A stretch of DNA of 19,746 bases from an uncultured Ruminococcus sp. GTDB lineage: Bacteria > Bacillota > Clostridia > Oscillospirales > Ruminococcaceae. The translations under genes were made by a program, and so were the position numbers. Shown in pieces: positions 1-5,551 of the stretch (the first letter of the stretch is position 1; each line of letters starts with the position of its first letter). The stretch lies in contig CAADWP010000011.1 in the NCBI GenBank assembly GCA_900752785.1, positions 1 to 19,746 of the forward strand, in the 5' to 3' direction. The notes below the pieces were generated by a model. It did not search any database, was not told the origin of the DNA, and saw nothing but the letters and a program-made list of their open reading frames with translations.

Positions 1-182
1 CTTTCATTATAGCTTATGTAACAAGTCCGTGTAAACCATGACCGGCTTGCCATGGTTTTAACGACTAATTTTATTATAGTAGGCGGTATCTGACGAATCC
101 TTTCAATAAGAGGTTTCATATCGGGGCATATTTCGATACACCTCTGATAGATTTGCTCATATTTTTCATCTATACTGTTCAA
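1..182 (-). CDS. Partial unidentified ORF running off the left edge
   Basis: The minus strand is open from a TAG at 216-218 to the window edge. I place a possible TTG start at 180-182, preceded by an AGGAAAGG stretch. The readable protein is charged and amphipathic (NSIDEKYEQIYQRC then IEICPDMKPLIERIRQ), which looks like real coding sequence. It follows the recombinase-like gene (stop at 222-224) in the same direction, so the two could be co-transcribed. I do not recognise the family. A hairpin at 33-58 lies inside the open frame, so the frame may be fortuitous past about position 60. Start and end are both uncertain. Confidence 0.3.
   Translation of the reverse strand, partial: MNSIDEKYEQIYQRCIEICPDMKPLIERIRQIPPTIIKLVVKTMASRSWFTRTCYISYNE
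33..58. repeat. Inverted repeat (8-bp arms, 10-nt loop)
   Basis: AAACCATG at 33-40 and CATGGTTT at 51-58 are perfect inverted copies. Neither strand has a good T run next to the stem, so this is not a convincing terminator. It may be a protein-binding site or the edge of another small repeat element, but the window ends too soon to tell. Confidence 0.4.
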
Positions 183-221
183 ATTATTCTTGTACCTTTC
201 CTGACATATTTGAAACTACAT

Positions 222-1145
222 TTATTTTTCCATCATTAATTTCATTATTTCTTTCTTTTGAATTGGAGAAAGTTTGCGGTATTGCTCAAGCAGCAGCGCT
301 TCATCGTCTGTAATACTATTCACCTTATGATTTTTGATCATACCAAGCCGCCTGACGGCAACGTCAAATAACTTAGCCGCTACAGCGTCGTTATCCAGAA
401 GTATGCTGCACTCTTTTACACAACTGTTTCTGATTGAAGATAAAGTAACGCTTGCGCTTACACCGCATTGTTTGCGTATTATTTCATAATCTAAATTTAT
501 TTGTTGATTCTTTTTGCCGCGCTTGTTTACAAACAGAATATCGCTTTTTATAAGCTTCAGATCTGTGAAATCTGCTCTAATCTGTAAAAAAGTATCAATG
601 CATTTTGAACTTGTACAGCACACCATTTTCATTTTATCATCGATTATGGAACCGGATACGTCTTGTATTCGGAGTTTTATTAGCTCTGACACCTTAAATC
701 CGCATATTATTACCATTAAACATTCTAATTTTGCACGTGCCATTACATATTCGTCCGATTCCCAAATGTTTTTGCAGAAATTATAAAGCTTTGCAATATC
801 GCCGTCCGATGCAAATTGATATTGGGGAATTTCAAGATCGTCATAAATATTTATTTCATATTCAGCAGGAATATACCCCTGTTCCTGACACCAATAAATT
901 ATCGAACGCAAAGTGCATAGCCTGCGTTTAACTGTTGCCGGAGTATATTTTTCTGTAAGAAAACTTACGAACTGTTCCGAAGGAGTCGTTTCAGTCAGGG
1001 AAGTTATCACAGCCTCGTTATCGGAAAGATATTTTGCTATCGCTTTGCAATCTGCCGAGATACCTTTATACGTATTCACCGGAACATCTTTTTTATAAGC
1101 GAGGTATTCACGAATTATTTGATCGTTGTATTCCTGAACGTCCAT
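222..1145 (-). CDS. Tyrosine-recombinase-like protein with non-canonical active site
   Basis: This 307-aa protein has the length and layout of XerC/D-type recombinases: an N-terminal SAM-like core-binding region (about 5-105) and a C-terminal catalytic-like region (about 110-307). The Arg I motif, normally G-[FL]-R-x-SEL, reads GFKVSELIKLR, so Lys151 replaces the arginine. The HxxR box reads SSIR at 236-239: the arginine is kept and the histidine is lost. I cannot place the nucleophilic tyrosine or the second His/Trp motif with confidence. The start follows a GGAG-containing leader (GGAGAGGAGATGAATT). It may be an inactive paralogue, a DNA-binding partner of another recombinase, or a divergent active enzyme. 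Identification as recombinase-like is moderately secure; activity is not. Confidence 0.65.
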   Translation of the reverse strand: MDVQEYNDQIIREYLAYKKDVPVNTYKGISADCKAIAKYLSDNEAVITSLTETTPSEQFVSFLTEKYTPATVKRRLCTLRSIIYWCQEQGYIPAEYEINIYDDLEIPQYQFASDGDIAKLYNFCKNIWESDEYVMARAKLECLMVIICGFKVSELIKLRIQDVSGSIIDDKMKMVCCTSSKCIDTFLQIRADFTDLKLIKSDILFVNKRGKKNQQINLDYEIIRKQCGVSASVTLSSIRNSCVKECSILLDNDAVAAKLFDVAVRRLGMIKNHKVNSITDDEALLLEQYRKLSPIQKKEIMKLMMEK

Positions 1146-1211
1146 AATTCATCTCCTCTCCGCAGTGTTTTTTTCATTTGCTTTCGGGTATAATATTTAT
1201 GACAGATTCTC

Positions 1212-1228
1212 ATTTTCGCATAATCAGC
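1212..1228 (+). repeat. 17-bp element, inverted copy at 2563-2579
   Basis: ATTTTCGCATAATCAGC here is matched perfectly by the complement of 2563-2579. This copy lies 67 bp upstream of the recombinase-like gene start and is followed by a CTAATTAG palindrome. It could be a recombinase or repressor binding site. Confidence 0.6.
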
Positions 1229-1284
1229 TAATTAGTAGTTGATGATCAGAGAAAACAAATTTATAATTGAAAAAGGTTTATGAT

Positions 1285-1455
1285 TTACAAATCTTTTTTG
1301 CTATTTATATCAATGATTTTATTTTCCTCGGATATAACTTCATCTTCGCATTCCTGCATACATTTTTTCAATTTTTCTATAATAATTTCGAGACTTTCAA
1401 TTGTATCTGCAATTATAGCTTGTGATTTAAAAAACAATTCCTTATAGCTTAACAT
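1285..1455 (-). CDS. Small coiled-coil-like protein, 56 aa, unknown function
   Basis: An ATG at 1453-1455, six bases after a GGAGG ribosome binding site (1462-1466), opens a 56-codon frame ending in TAA at 1285-1287. The protein begins MLSYKELFFKSQAIIADTIE and continues with heptad-like hydrophobic spacing (ESLEIIIEKLKKCM), then an acidic, lysine-rich tail. It looks like one long amphipathic helix. I do not recognise a named family. It is divergent from the first HTH gene at 1568, and the 112-bp space between them holds the palindrome at 1472-1493 and the HTH promoter, so one regulator could control both. Downstream lies the recombinase-like gene, 139 bp away on the same strand. A truncated, start-less relic of its first codons follows the same GGAGG in the duplicated copy near 1825-1850. 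Confidence 0.65.
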   Translation of the reverse strand: MLSYKELFFKSQAIIADTIESLEIIIEKLKKCMQECEDEVISEENKIIDINSKKDL

Positions 1456-1471
1456 CTTTTGCCTCCAACTA

Positions 1472-1493
1472 TATATACTAATATAAGTATATA
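1472..1493. promoter_or_regulatory. Palindromic operator candidate, copy 1
   Basis: TATATACT at 1472-1479 and AGTATATA at 1486-1493 are perfect inverted arms around a 6-bp centre. It lies between two divergent genes and just upstream of the HTH promoter. It is a natural autoregulation site for the encoded Xre-like protein. The same palindrome recurs at 1856-1877. Confidence 0.55.
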
Positions 1494-1507
1494 CCTAAAC
1501 GTGGAAA

Positions 1508-1536
1508 TTGTCAACAAAAAACATATACGTTATAGT
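1508..1536 (+). promoter_or_regulatory. SigA-type promoter of first HTH gene
   Basis: The -35 box is TTGTCA (1508-1513), followed by a 17-bp spacer and a -10 box TATAGT (1531-1536). This gives a leader of roughly 25 bases to the ATG at 1568. The boxes and spacing are conserved exactly in the second copy while the spacer sequence varies, which supports function. Confidence 0.65.
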
Positions 1537-1567
1537 GGATATATAAATATTATTCACGGAGGCTTAT

Positions 1568-1768
1568 ATGGTAAAGTTAACACTTGATAAATTATTATCT
1601 GAAAAGGAAATAACAAGGTATCAGCTTGCTAAAATGACAGAAATCAAATATCAAACTATTGATAATTATTACAAAAACAAAGTGGTAAGATACGATAGCT
1701 TTATATTATCAAAAATTTGCGAGGTACTTGAATGCAAAATAGATGACATTTTAACATATATTCCTTAA
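1568..1768 (+). CDS. Cro/C1-type HTH transcriptional regulator, copy 1
   Basis: This 66-aa protein is a single Xre-family helix-turn-helix domain. The HTH covers roughly residues 15-45: ITRYQLAKMTEI, then YQTIDNYYKNKV as the recognition region. It ends ICEVLECKIDDILTYIP, the usual final helix of small Cro/C1-like repressors. GGAGG lies five bases before the ATG. It most likely represses its own promoter and perhaps the divergent 56-codon gene through the palindrome at 1472-1493. It differs from the second copy only at residues 2 (Val/Ile) and 6 (Leu/Ile). Target genes are inferred, not shown. Confidence 0.88.
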   Translation: MVKLTLDKLLSEKEITRYQLAKMTEIKYQTIDNYYKNKVVRYDSFILSKICEVLECKIDDILTYIP

Positions 1769-1843
1769 CACGCAGCTTTACATAGGAAAACCACTGTTAT
1801 GTGGCTGTTTGTACAGTCGTCAGCTTCATTATATTCTAACCCT
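1769..1843. other. Degenerate spacer between the HTH copies
   Basis: The first 33 bases after the HTH stop align, with one gap, to the first 32 bases after the second HTH stop, which there belong to the integrase 5' fragment. Shared blocks include GCAG and CCACTG. The duplicated unit therefore seems once to have included a bit of integrase sequence. On the minus strand, after the GGAGG at 1849-1853, a start-less relic of the small coiled-coil gene may be present. No intact gene is seen. Confidence 0.4.
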
Positions 1844-1855
1844 TTTTGCCTCCGA

Positions 1856-1877
1856 TATATACTAATATAAGTATATA
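1856..1877. promoter_or_regulatory. Palindromic operator candidate, copy 2
   Basis: TATATACT (1856-1863) and AGTATATA (1870-1877) are identical to the arms in copy 1, with the same AATATA centre. Conservation across both copies suggests that one protein may bind both. Confidence 0.55.
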
Positions 1878-1891
1878 CCTAAATACGGAAA

Positions 1892-1920
1892 TTGTCAATA
1901 GGAAATATATACATTATAGT
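1892..1920 (+). promoter_or_regulatory. SigA-type promoter of second HTH gene
   Basis: The -35 box TTGTCA (1892-1897), a 17-bp spacer and the -10 box TATAGT (1915-1920) match copy 1 exactly, although the spacer has several substitutions. Confidence 0.65.
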
Positions 1921-1951
1921 GGATATATAAATATTATTTACGGAGGCTTAT

Positions 1952-2152
1952 ATGATAAAATTAACAATTGATAAATTATTATCTGAAAAGGAAATAACAA
2001 GATATCAGCTCGCTAAAATGACAGAAATCAAGTATCAAACTATTGACAATTATTACAAAAACAAAGTGGTACGATACGATAGTTTTATATTATCAAAAAT
2101 TTGCGAAGTACTTGAATGTAAAATAGATGACATTTTAACATATATTCCTTAA
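1952..2152 (+). CDS. Cro/C1-type HTH transcriptional regulator, copy 2
   Basis: This 66-aa Xre-family HTH protein is almost identical to the one at 1568. The genes differ at 11 bases, nine of them synonymous and two giving Val2Ile and Leu6Ile, so the protein has been kept under purifying selection since duplication. It has its own promoter, palindrome and GGAGG. Its stop codon abuts the broken end of the integrase fragment on the opposite strand. The two products could form heterodimers or give a dosage effect on the same operators; this is inference. Confidence 0.88.
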   Translation: MIKLTIDKLLSEKEITRYQLAKMTEIKYQTIDNYYKNKVVRYDSFILSKICEVLECKIDDILTYIP

Positions 2153-2392
2153 GAAGCAGTTTTTCTCGGCAAGCCACTGCTCTGAAATTTCCTTGACAGT
2201 CTTTTTTATTTTAGACTTTTCCTGCGTATTTTGCCCCGAATAAACCTCCGCCATTTTTTCTTTGACCTCCGCAAGACTGTGACCGTAAAGATAACGATAC
2301 TTCAGCTTGCCGTTTTCATTGTATCCAACGGAAACACGCCCCTCGAACCGACCGTCCTTGCGCTTATAAATATTACTTCCTCTTTTAGCCAT
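2153..2392 (-). pseudogene. Truncated ICE tyrosine integrase (N-terminal fragment)
   Basis: The first 80 codons match the N-terminal arm-binding domain of Tn916/Tn1549-like integrases: MAKRGSNIYKRKDGRFEG, then GYNENGKLKYRYLYG, VKEKM and the start of the core-binding domain (VKEISEQWLAEK). The full protein is normally near 380-400 aa, so about four fifths is missing, including every catalytic residue. A good ribosome binding site (GGAGG) precedes the ATG at 2390-2392. The reading frame runs a few codons into the HTH copy before a chance stop at 2135. The loss occurs exactly where the duplicated regulator unit ends, so the duplication or insertion probably removed the 3' part. Confidence 0.8.
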
Positions 2393-2486
2393 AAATATTC
2401 CTCCGTTTCGACTAATTTAATGACGGCTTAAAATTTCATTTGCACCTATTTTTTCTTTAATTTTATGTGAATTTTTTTGATTTCTG

Positions 2487-2515
2487 TTTACATTTATAAG
2501 AAAATATGATATAAT
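2487..2515 (+). promoter_or_regulatory. Strong SigA-type promoter without a gene
   Basis: TTTACA (2487-2492), a 17-bp spacer and a perfect TATAAT (2510-2515) point to a transcript starting near 2522. No gene with a ribosome binding site follows before the terminator at 2586-2613, so the product is likely an RNA. Confidence 0.6.
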
Positions 2516-2562
2516 AATATAAAATTCAACAAAAATAATGGTGAAAAACCTTTCGCATAGTT

Positions 2563-2579
2563 GCTGATTATGCGAAAAT
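2563..2579 (-). repeat. 17-bp element, inverted copy of 1212-1228
   Basis: This is a perfect complement of the 17-bp element at 1212-1228. It overlaps the second arm of the first hairpin of the candidate RNA. The two copies bracket the small gene, both HTH copies and the integrase fragment. Confidence 0.6.
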
Positions 2580-2585
2580 AAAAGA

Positions 2586-2613
2586 CGCATATCCCGTAAA
2601 TATGCGCCTTTTT
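2586..2613 (+). terminator. Rho-independent terminator
   Basis: CGCATAT and ATATGCG form a 7-bp perfect stem with a 7-nt loop, followed by CCTTTTT. It ends the candidate small RNA. Confidence 0.65.
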
Positions 2614-2655
2614 GATAATTTAATAATTTTGTTCCTGAGCAATTGACTGCTCATC

Positions 2656-2690
2656 AAAAAATGGAGTACAGTTTTTACTACTGTACTCCA
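2656..2690 (-). terminator. Rho-independent terminator of the Hsp20 gene
   Basis: A perfect 11-bp stem (TGGAGTACAGT 2662-2672 with ACTGTACTCCA 2680-2690, 7-nt loop) is followed on the minus strand by six T. It starts five bases after the Hsp20 stop codon. Confidence 0.85.
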
Positions 2691-2695
2691 TGCGA

Positions 2696-3115
2696 TTATT
2701 TTATTTCTATTCTTTTGGTCTGCGGCTGTTCCTTTTCTTTTTTAGGTAAGGTCAGCTTTAATATTCCATTTGTGTATTCTGCGTCAATAGCGCTTTCATT
2801 AATATTTGAAATATCAAAGCTCCTGCAATAAGAACCGTAGCTTCTTTCTCTGCGTATATATTCTCCGCTGTTGTTTCTCTCATCGTTTTCAGACTTACGT
2901 TCTGCACACAAAGTAAGCGTGTTTCCGTGAATATCTATCTTGATATCGTTCTTGTCAAAGCCGGGCATTTCACATTCAAGAAGATATTTATTTCCTTCAT
3001 CTCTTATGTCGGTTCGACAATGACTTACATTTCCAAATCCTTTGAAAAAATCCTTCTCAAAATCTCTGAAAGGATTCCAGATATCGTTTCTTTCATATGG
3101 TGTTAATCCAAACAT
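2696..3115 (-). CDS. Hsp20 / alpha-crystallin family small heat shock protein
   Basis: The protein is 139 aa from the ATG at 3113-3115, which follows AAGGAGGAAT at a good distance. An in-frame upstream extension to 3196 has no ribosome binding site and is rejected. The N-terminus is MFGLTPYERNDIWNPFRDFE, typical of bacterial Hsp20. The alpha-crystallin domain follows (DIRDEGNKYLLECEMPGFDKNDI, then a beta-rich core). Near the C-terminal end is NGILKLTLPKKE, matching the conserved N/G-x-L-x-x-x-x-P motif. Such proteins are ATP-independent holdases for unfolding proteins. It is a single-gene unit with its own terminator, divergent from the 79-aa gene at 3290. Confidence 0.93.
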   Translation of the reverse strand: MFGLTPYERNDIWNPFRDFEKDFFKGFGNVSHCRTDIRDEGNKYLLECEMPGFDKNDIKIDIHGNTLTLCAERKSENDERNNSGEYIRRERSYGSYCRSFDISNINESAIDAEYTNGILKLTLPKKEKEQPQTKRIEIK

Positions 3116-3289
3116 AATAAATTCCTCCTTTTCTTTATTATTGTATTTTTTTAATTTATTATTCGTTACAAAGAGCCTTCTAACTTTGATTCGCAAAAGA
3201 TTACCATTACCTTACGAGTTTTTCAAATAGGGTATATATCAAATTGTTTTGGAAAACCTATTTATATCAATTATTTAGGAGAAGTAAGA

Positions 3290-3529
3290 ATGAAACGTGA
3301 CGAACTGATCAAACAGGTAAAAGAAAAATATGCAAGTATAGCTTCTGCTGAAAGTCAGCAGCATTTTCACGATACAACAATCGGAATCACATCGGAAGCT
3401 TATTATGAAAAACTGCTTCAGTCTGTAATCAATGAGATTTCAAACGGAACTTTCGATAATGTACGCTCTGCCGACGAGGTGATCAATAAGGTTGCCGCCG
3501 ATAAATCAATACTTTCCGATTGGCAGTAA
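3290..3529 (+). CDS. Hypothetical protein, 79 aa
   Basis: The ATG follows TAGGAG at normal spacing, and the frame ends just before the bidirectional terminator. The protein is soluble, mostly helical by composition and rich in Lys, Glu, Ser and Ala, with no signal peptide or membrane segment. It reads MKRDELIKQVKEKYASIASA and later YYEKLLQSVINEISNGTFDN. I do not recognise a family or a catalytic motif. It is divergent from Hsp20 and convergent with the ku-ligase operon, inside what looks like a stress-cargo block. The 174-bp gap with Hsp20 must hold both promoters, but I cannot pick convincing boxes for either gene. Confidence 0.7.
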   Translation: MKRDELIKQVKEKYASIASAESQQHFHDTTIGITSEAYYEKLLQSVINEISNGTFDNVRSADEVINKVAADKSILSDWQ

Positions 3530-3536
3530 GCAAAAA

Positions 3537-3565
3537 AGGAGTGCTTAAACGCACTCCTAAATTTT
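3537..3565. terminator. Bidirectional terminator
   Basis: AGGAGTGC (3537-3544) and GCACTCCT (3551-3558) form an 8-bp stem with a 6-nt loop. On the minus strand it is followed by TTTTTT, and on the plus strand by AAATTTTATTT. It closes the 79-aa gene on one side and the ku-ligase-KGG operon on the other. Confidence 0.8.
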
Positions 3566-3713
3566 ATTTATCATTTCCGCATTTATGACGGTTGCCAGAT
3601 TGCTTTTTATTATTTCTGCTCTCGCCGTCCGAAGCACTTTCAGCCATTGTATGACCGCCTTTTGCTTTCATCTTTCTGACCTCTTTGGGATCAAGCTGTG
3701 AATCCTTTGCCAT
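3564..3713 (-). CDS. Small KGG-motif-like hydrophilic protein, 49 aa
   Basis: The ATG at 3711-3713 follows GGAG by eight bases, and TAA lies at 3564-3566. The protein is very hydrophilic and has no hydrophobic core: MAKDSQLDPKEVRKMKAKGG, then HTMAESASDG and a Lys/Asn/Arg-rich tail. The segment DPKEVRKMKAKGG resembles the KGG (general stress, YciG-like) motif, usually DPEKxxxIAxKGG. That is a resemblance by eye, not a proven match. It starts 38 bp after the ligase stop on the same strand and ends at the bidirectional terminator, so it is the third gene of the ku-ligase operon. Its role is unknown; stress association is inferred from the motif and neighbours. Confidence 0.6.
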   Translation of the reverse strand: MAKDSQLDPKEVRKMKAKGGHTMAESASDGESRNNKKQSGNRHKCGNDK

Positions 3714-3751
3714 TTTATCAACTCCAATCTGTAATTAGTATATGTGTCTTT

Positions 3752-4696
3752 TCAAGTAATATTATCAACACATTCCTCCGGCGACTTATCCTCCCTGAGT
3801 CCTTTAAACACAGGCTGCCGCATTCCGCCGCTTTCAGTTTTCATCATATACTTGACTGTACATACAAGTTCGGGTTTTACCCATACAACATTTTCATTGC
3901 CTTTCGGAATTTCAGAAAACGGACAGTTTGTTCTGTCAAGAGATTTTATCCTTTGGAACGGCTCGCCGCCCACTCCAAGAGTAACATGACCCTTGTAAAC
4001 AAGCTGACCATTACTGTACTGCCCGAGGATAATGCTGTTCATACTGTTTTCTTTCGGAACATAGCCTAAAACTACGAAATCATCGTCTTGCAAATATTTG
4101 ATTTTGATCCAGTCCTTTGTCCGCTTATCAAAGTAATACTTGCTGTCCCTATGCTTTGCAACTATACCCTCAAGCTCCTTCTGCTTAGCAAGGTTATAGA
4201 ATGCAATTCCGTTTTTTTCAATAAATCTCGATACTGCAAATCTGCTATCCTCTGATTTTACCGCTTTCTGCAGAAGTTCTTTTCTTTCAATCAGCGGCAA
4301 GTCCGTTACCTGTCTGTCCTCAAAATACAGAATATCAAACGCAGTAAAACAGGCAGGATATTTCTTCGCAGCCATATCTATTTTGACGGGATTGCTCATC
4401 ATGCTTCTTTTTTGAATCTCAAAAAAATCCGGTTTGCCATCCTTGATAACAGCAAGCTCTCCGTCCAAAATACAGCGGACATTGACGTTCTTATGAATTT
4501 CCGTAAGCTCCGGTACTTTCGGCAGCATTAACATATTCCGCTTATTTTTCAGAATAGTTTTCTCACTGTCAAGGTATGCGATACAGCGTTCGCCGTCAAG
4601 CTTTAGCTCGAAGATATATTCGTCGCCGTCAAAGGGTTGTCCCTCTGTACCGATAAGCATAGGCTTGATATTTTTTGTTTCCCAGATATCAGCCAT
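3752..4696 (-). CDS. ligD: ATP-dependent DNA ligase, LigD ligase-domain type
   Basis: This 314-aa protein carries an adenylation domain and an OB fold and seals DNA ends using ATP. The nucleotidyltransferase motifs are visible: motif I ELKLDGER with the AMP-accepting Lys32, DGE at 78-80, EGIVAK at 176-181 and DWIKIK at 195-200. The OB domain occupies about 201-314. It lacks the polymerase and phosphoesterase domains fused to the ligase in mycobacterial LigD, so it is a stand-alone ligase. The gene overlaps the ku stop by eight bases (ATG at 4694-4696), indicating translational coupling. Ku normally recruits this ligase to double-strand breaks. No second NHEJ polymerase gene is seen in the window. 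Confidence 0.9.
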   Translation of the reverse strand: MADIWETKNIKPMLIGTEGQPFDGDEYIFELKLDGERCIAYLDSEKTILKNKRNMLMLPKVPELTEIHKNVNVRCILDGELAVIKDGKPDFFEIQKRSMMSNPVKIDMAAKKYPACFTAFDILYFEDRQVTDLPLIERKELLQKAVKSEDSRFAVSRFIEKNGIAFYNLAKQKELEGIVAKHRDSKYYFDKRTKDWIKIKYLQDDDFVVLGYVPKENSMNSIILGQYSNGQLVYKGHVTLGVGGEPFQRIKSLDRTNCPFSEIPKGNENVVWVKPELVCTVKYMMKTESGGMRQPVFKGLREDKSPEECVDNIT

Positions 4697-5459
4697 TTTT
4701 TATGCCTGCCTGCGCAAGACTCTGCTTGAGAGCCTCCATAATATCGATGACATTGACCTGAACATCAGGAGAAGATATCGTAACGTCTTTTCCTGAGATT
4801 TTCTGCTCGATAATCTCACGCAGCTTAACTTGATATTCGTCCTTGTACAGGCTTGGCTCGAAGTCCTTTACCATTGTGTTTATCAGAGTTTTCGCCATAG
4901 TCAGCTCCGCCTCGTTTACTTCGGGATGCGCAGGCTCTTTAGGCGCTTGCTTGACCTCGTCTGCAAAAAACATGGTCTCGATTAAAATACCGTCGTCAGT
5001 AGGAATAAGAGTCAACAATTTTTCCTTTGTTCCCATAACAGTTTTGGCGATTGCGACCTTGTTTTCATCTTTCATGGCTTTTCTGAGAAGCTCGAACGCT
5101 TTATCGCCTCCGGCTTCGGGAACGGCATGGTATGTTTTATCATAATAAATAGGACGAATTGAATTCAGATCCGTGAAATGCAGAATATGAATTGTCTTGT
5201 CCTTTTCGGACTTGGCTTTTTCAAAATCCTCATCTGTCATGATTACGAACTTATCCTTGTCGTACTCAAAGCCCTTTACGATATCCTTTGAAGAGATTTC
5301 CTTTCCGCAGGATGCGCAGACTTTTTTATATTTAACCCTGCTGCCATCCTCTCGGCAAAGCTGATTGAAGTGTATATCGTTATCCTGCGTCGCCGTATAC
5401 AGTCCGACAGGAATGTGAACTAAACCGAATGAAATTGCGCCTCTGTGCGATACTGCCAT
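4689..5459 (-). CDS. ku: Ku, non-homologous end-joining DNA end-binding protein
   Basis: The protein is 256 aa with the classic bacterial Ku opening (MAVSHRGAISFGLVHIPVGL). A Cys-x2-Cys pair (VCASCGKEI) follows near 48-51, with KGFEYDKDKFV, then the beta-barrel core (RPIYYDKTYHAVPE) and the C-terminal region after about 190. Bacterial Ku is a homodimeric ring that threads onto DNA ends and recruits LigD. A strong AAGGAGG lies before the ATG at 5457-5459. It is the first gene of a ku-ligD-49-aa operon. A possible -10 (TATACT) is present in the leader but no good -35, so the sigma factor is unclear. Its place between a relaxase and stress genes suggests cargo status. Confidence 0.94.
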   Translation of the reverse strand: MAVSHRGAISFGLVHIPVGLYTATQDNDIHFNQLCREDGSRVKYKKVCASCGKEISSKDIVKGFEYDKDKFVIMTDEDFEKAKSEKDKTIHILHFTDLNSIRPIYYDKTYHAVPEAGGDKAFELLRKAMKDENKVAIAKTVMGTKEKLLTLIPTDDGILIETMFFADEVKQAPKEPAHPEVNEAELTMAKTLINTMVKDFEPSLYKDEYQVKLREIIEQKISGKDVTISSPDVQVNVIDIMEALKQSLAQAGIKNG

Positions 5460-5551
5460 TGTAAACGCCTCCTTTTCGTTAGTATATCCGTTTCATAACA
5501 AGAAATACTAAAACGTTATTTGTTTTATAACTCACAACAGTAGATAGCTGT

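Larger units (their letters stand above)
1457..1768 (+). repeat. Tandem direct repeat, copy 1
   Basis: This unit of about 310 bp recurs at 1844-2152 with a 384-387 bp offset. It contains the GGAGG of the divergent small gene, the palindrome, the promoter, the ribosome binding site and the whole HTH gene. The coding part differs at 11 bases. The leader differs by one 3-bp indel and scattered substitutions. Confidence 0.85.
1844..2152 (+). repeat. Tandem direct repeat, copy 2
   Basis: This is the second copy of the regulator unit described at 1457-1768, with the same order of GGAGG (minus strand), palindrome, promoter, ribosome binding site and HTH gene. Confidence 0.85.
2522..2613 (+). ncRNA. 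Candidate small RNA of about 90 nt
   Basis: Downstream of a near-consensus promoter are two hairpins. The first has perfect 9-bp arms (TTTCGCATA 2551-2559 and TATGCGAAA 2569-2577). The second has 7-bp arms (CGCATAT 2586-2592 and ATATGCG 2600-2606) and is followed by CCTTTTT. Both stems share the CGCATA/TATGCG core, so the halves could also pair across hairpins, as in an attenuator. The only short frame (MVKNLSHSC) lacks a ribosome binding site. I do not recognise a known RNA family. Alternatives are an attenuator for something now deleted or a pair of protein-binding sites. Confidence 0.45.

Noticed and set aside
61..2420. Short match AAATTAGTCG at about 62-71 and 2408-2417 as an attachment repeat
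   Set aside because: Ten A+T-rich bases are expected by chance, and no recombination context supports it.
3116..3196. Upstream start of Hsp20 at 3196
   Set aside because: The AAGGAGG just before 3115 and the typical Hsp20 N-terminus MFGLTPYE mark the true start.
3537..3558. GAGTGC/GCACTC palindrome as a CIRCE heat-shock operator
   Set aside because: The arms are in the wrong order and spacing for CIRCE, and the stem lies between convergent genes with a T run, so it is a terminator.
5460..5551. SigG-like (forespore) promoter for ku, by analogy with Bacillus
   Set aside because: A TATACTA resembles the -10, but no matching -35 motif is at the right distance; too weak to claim.
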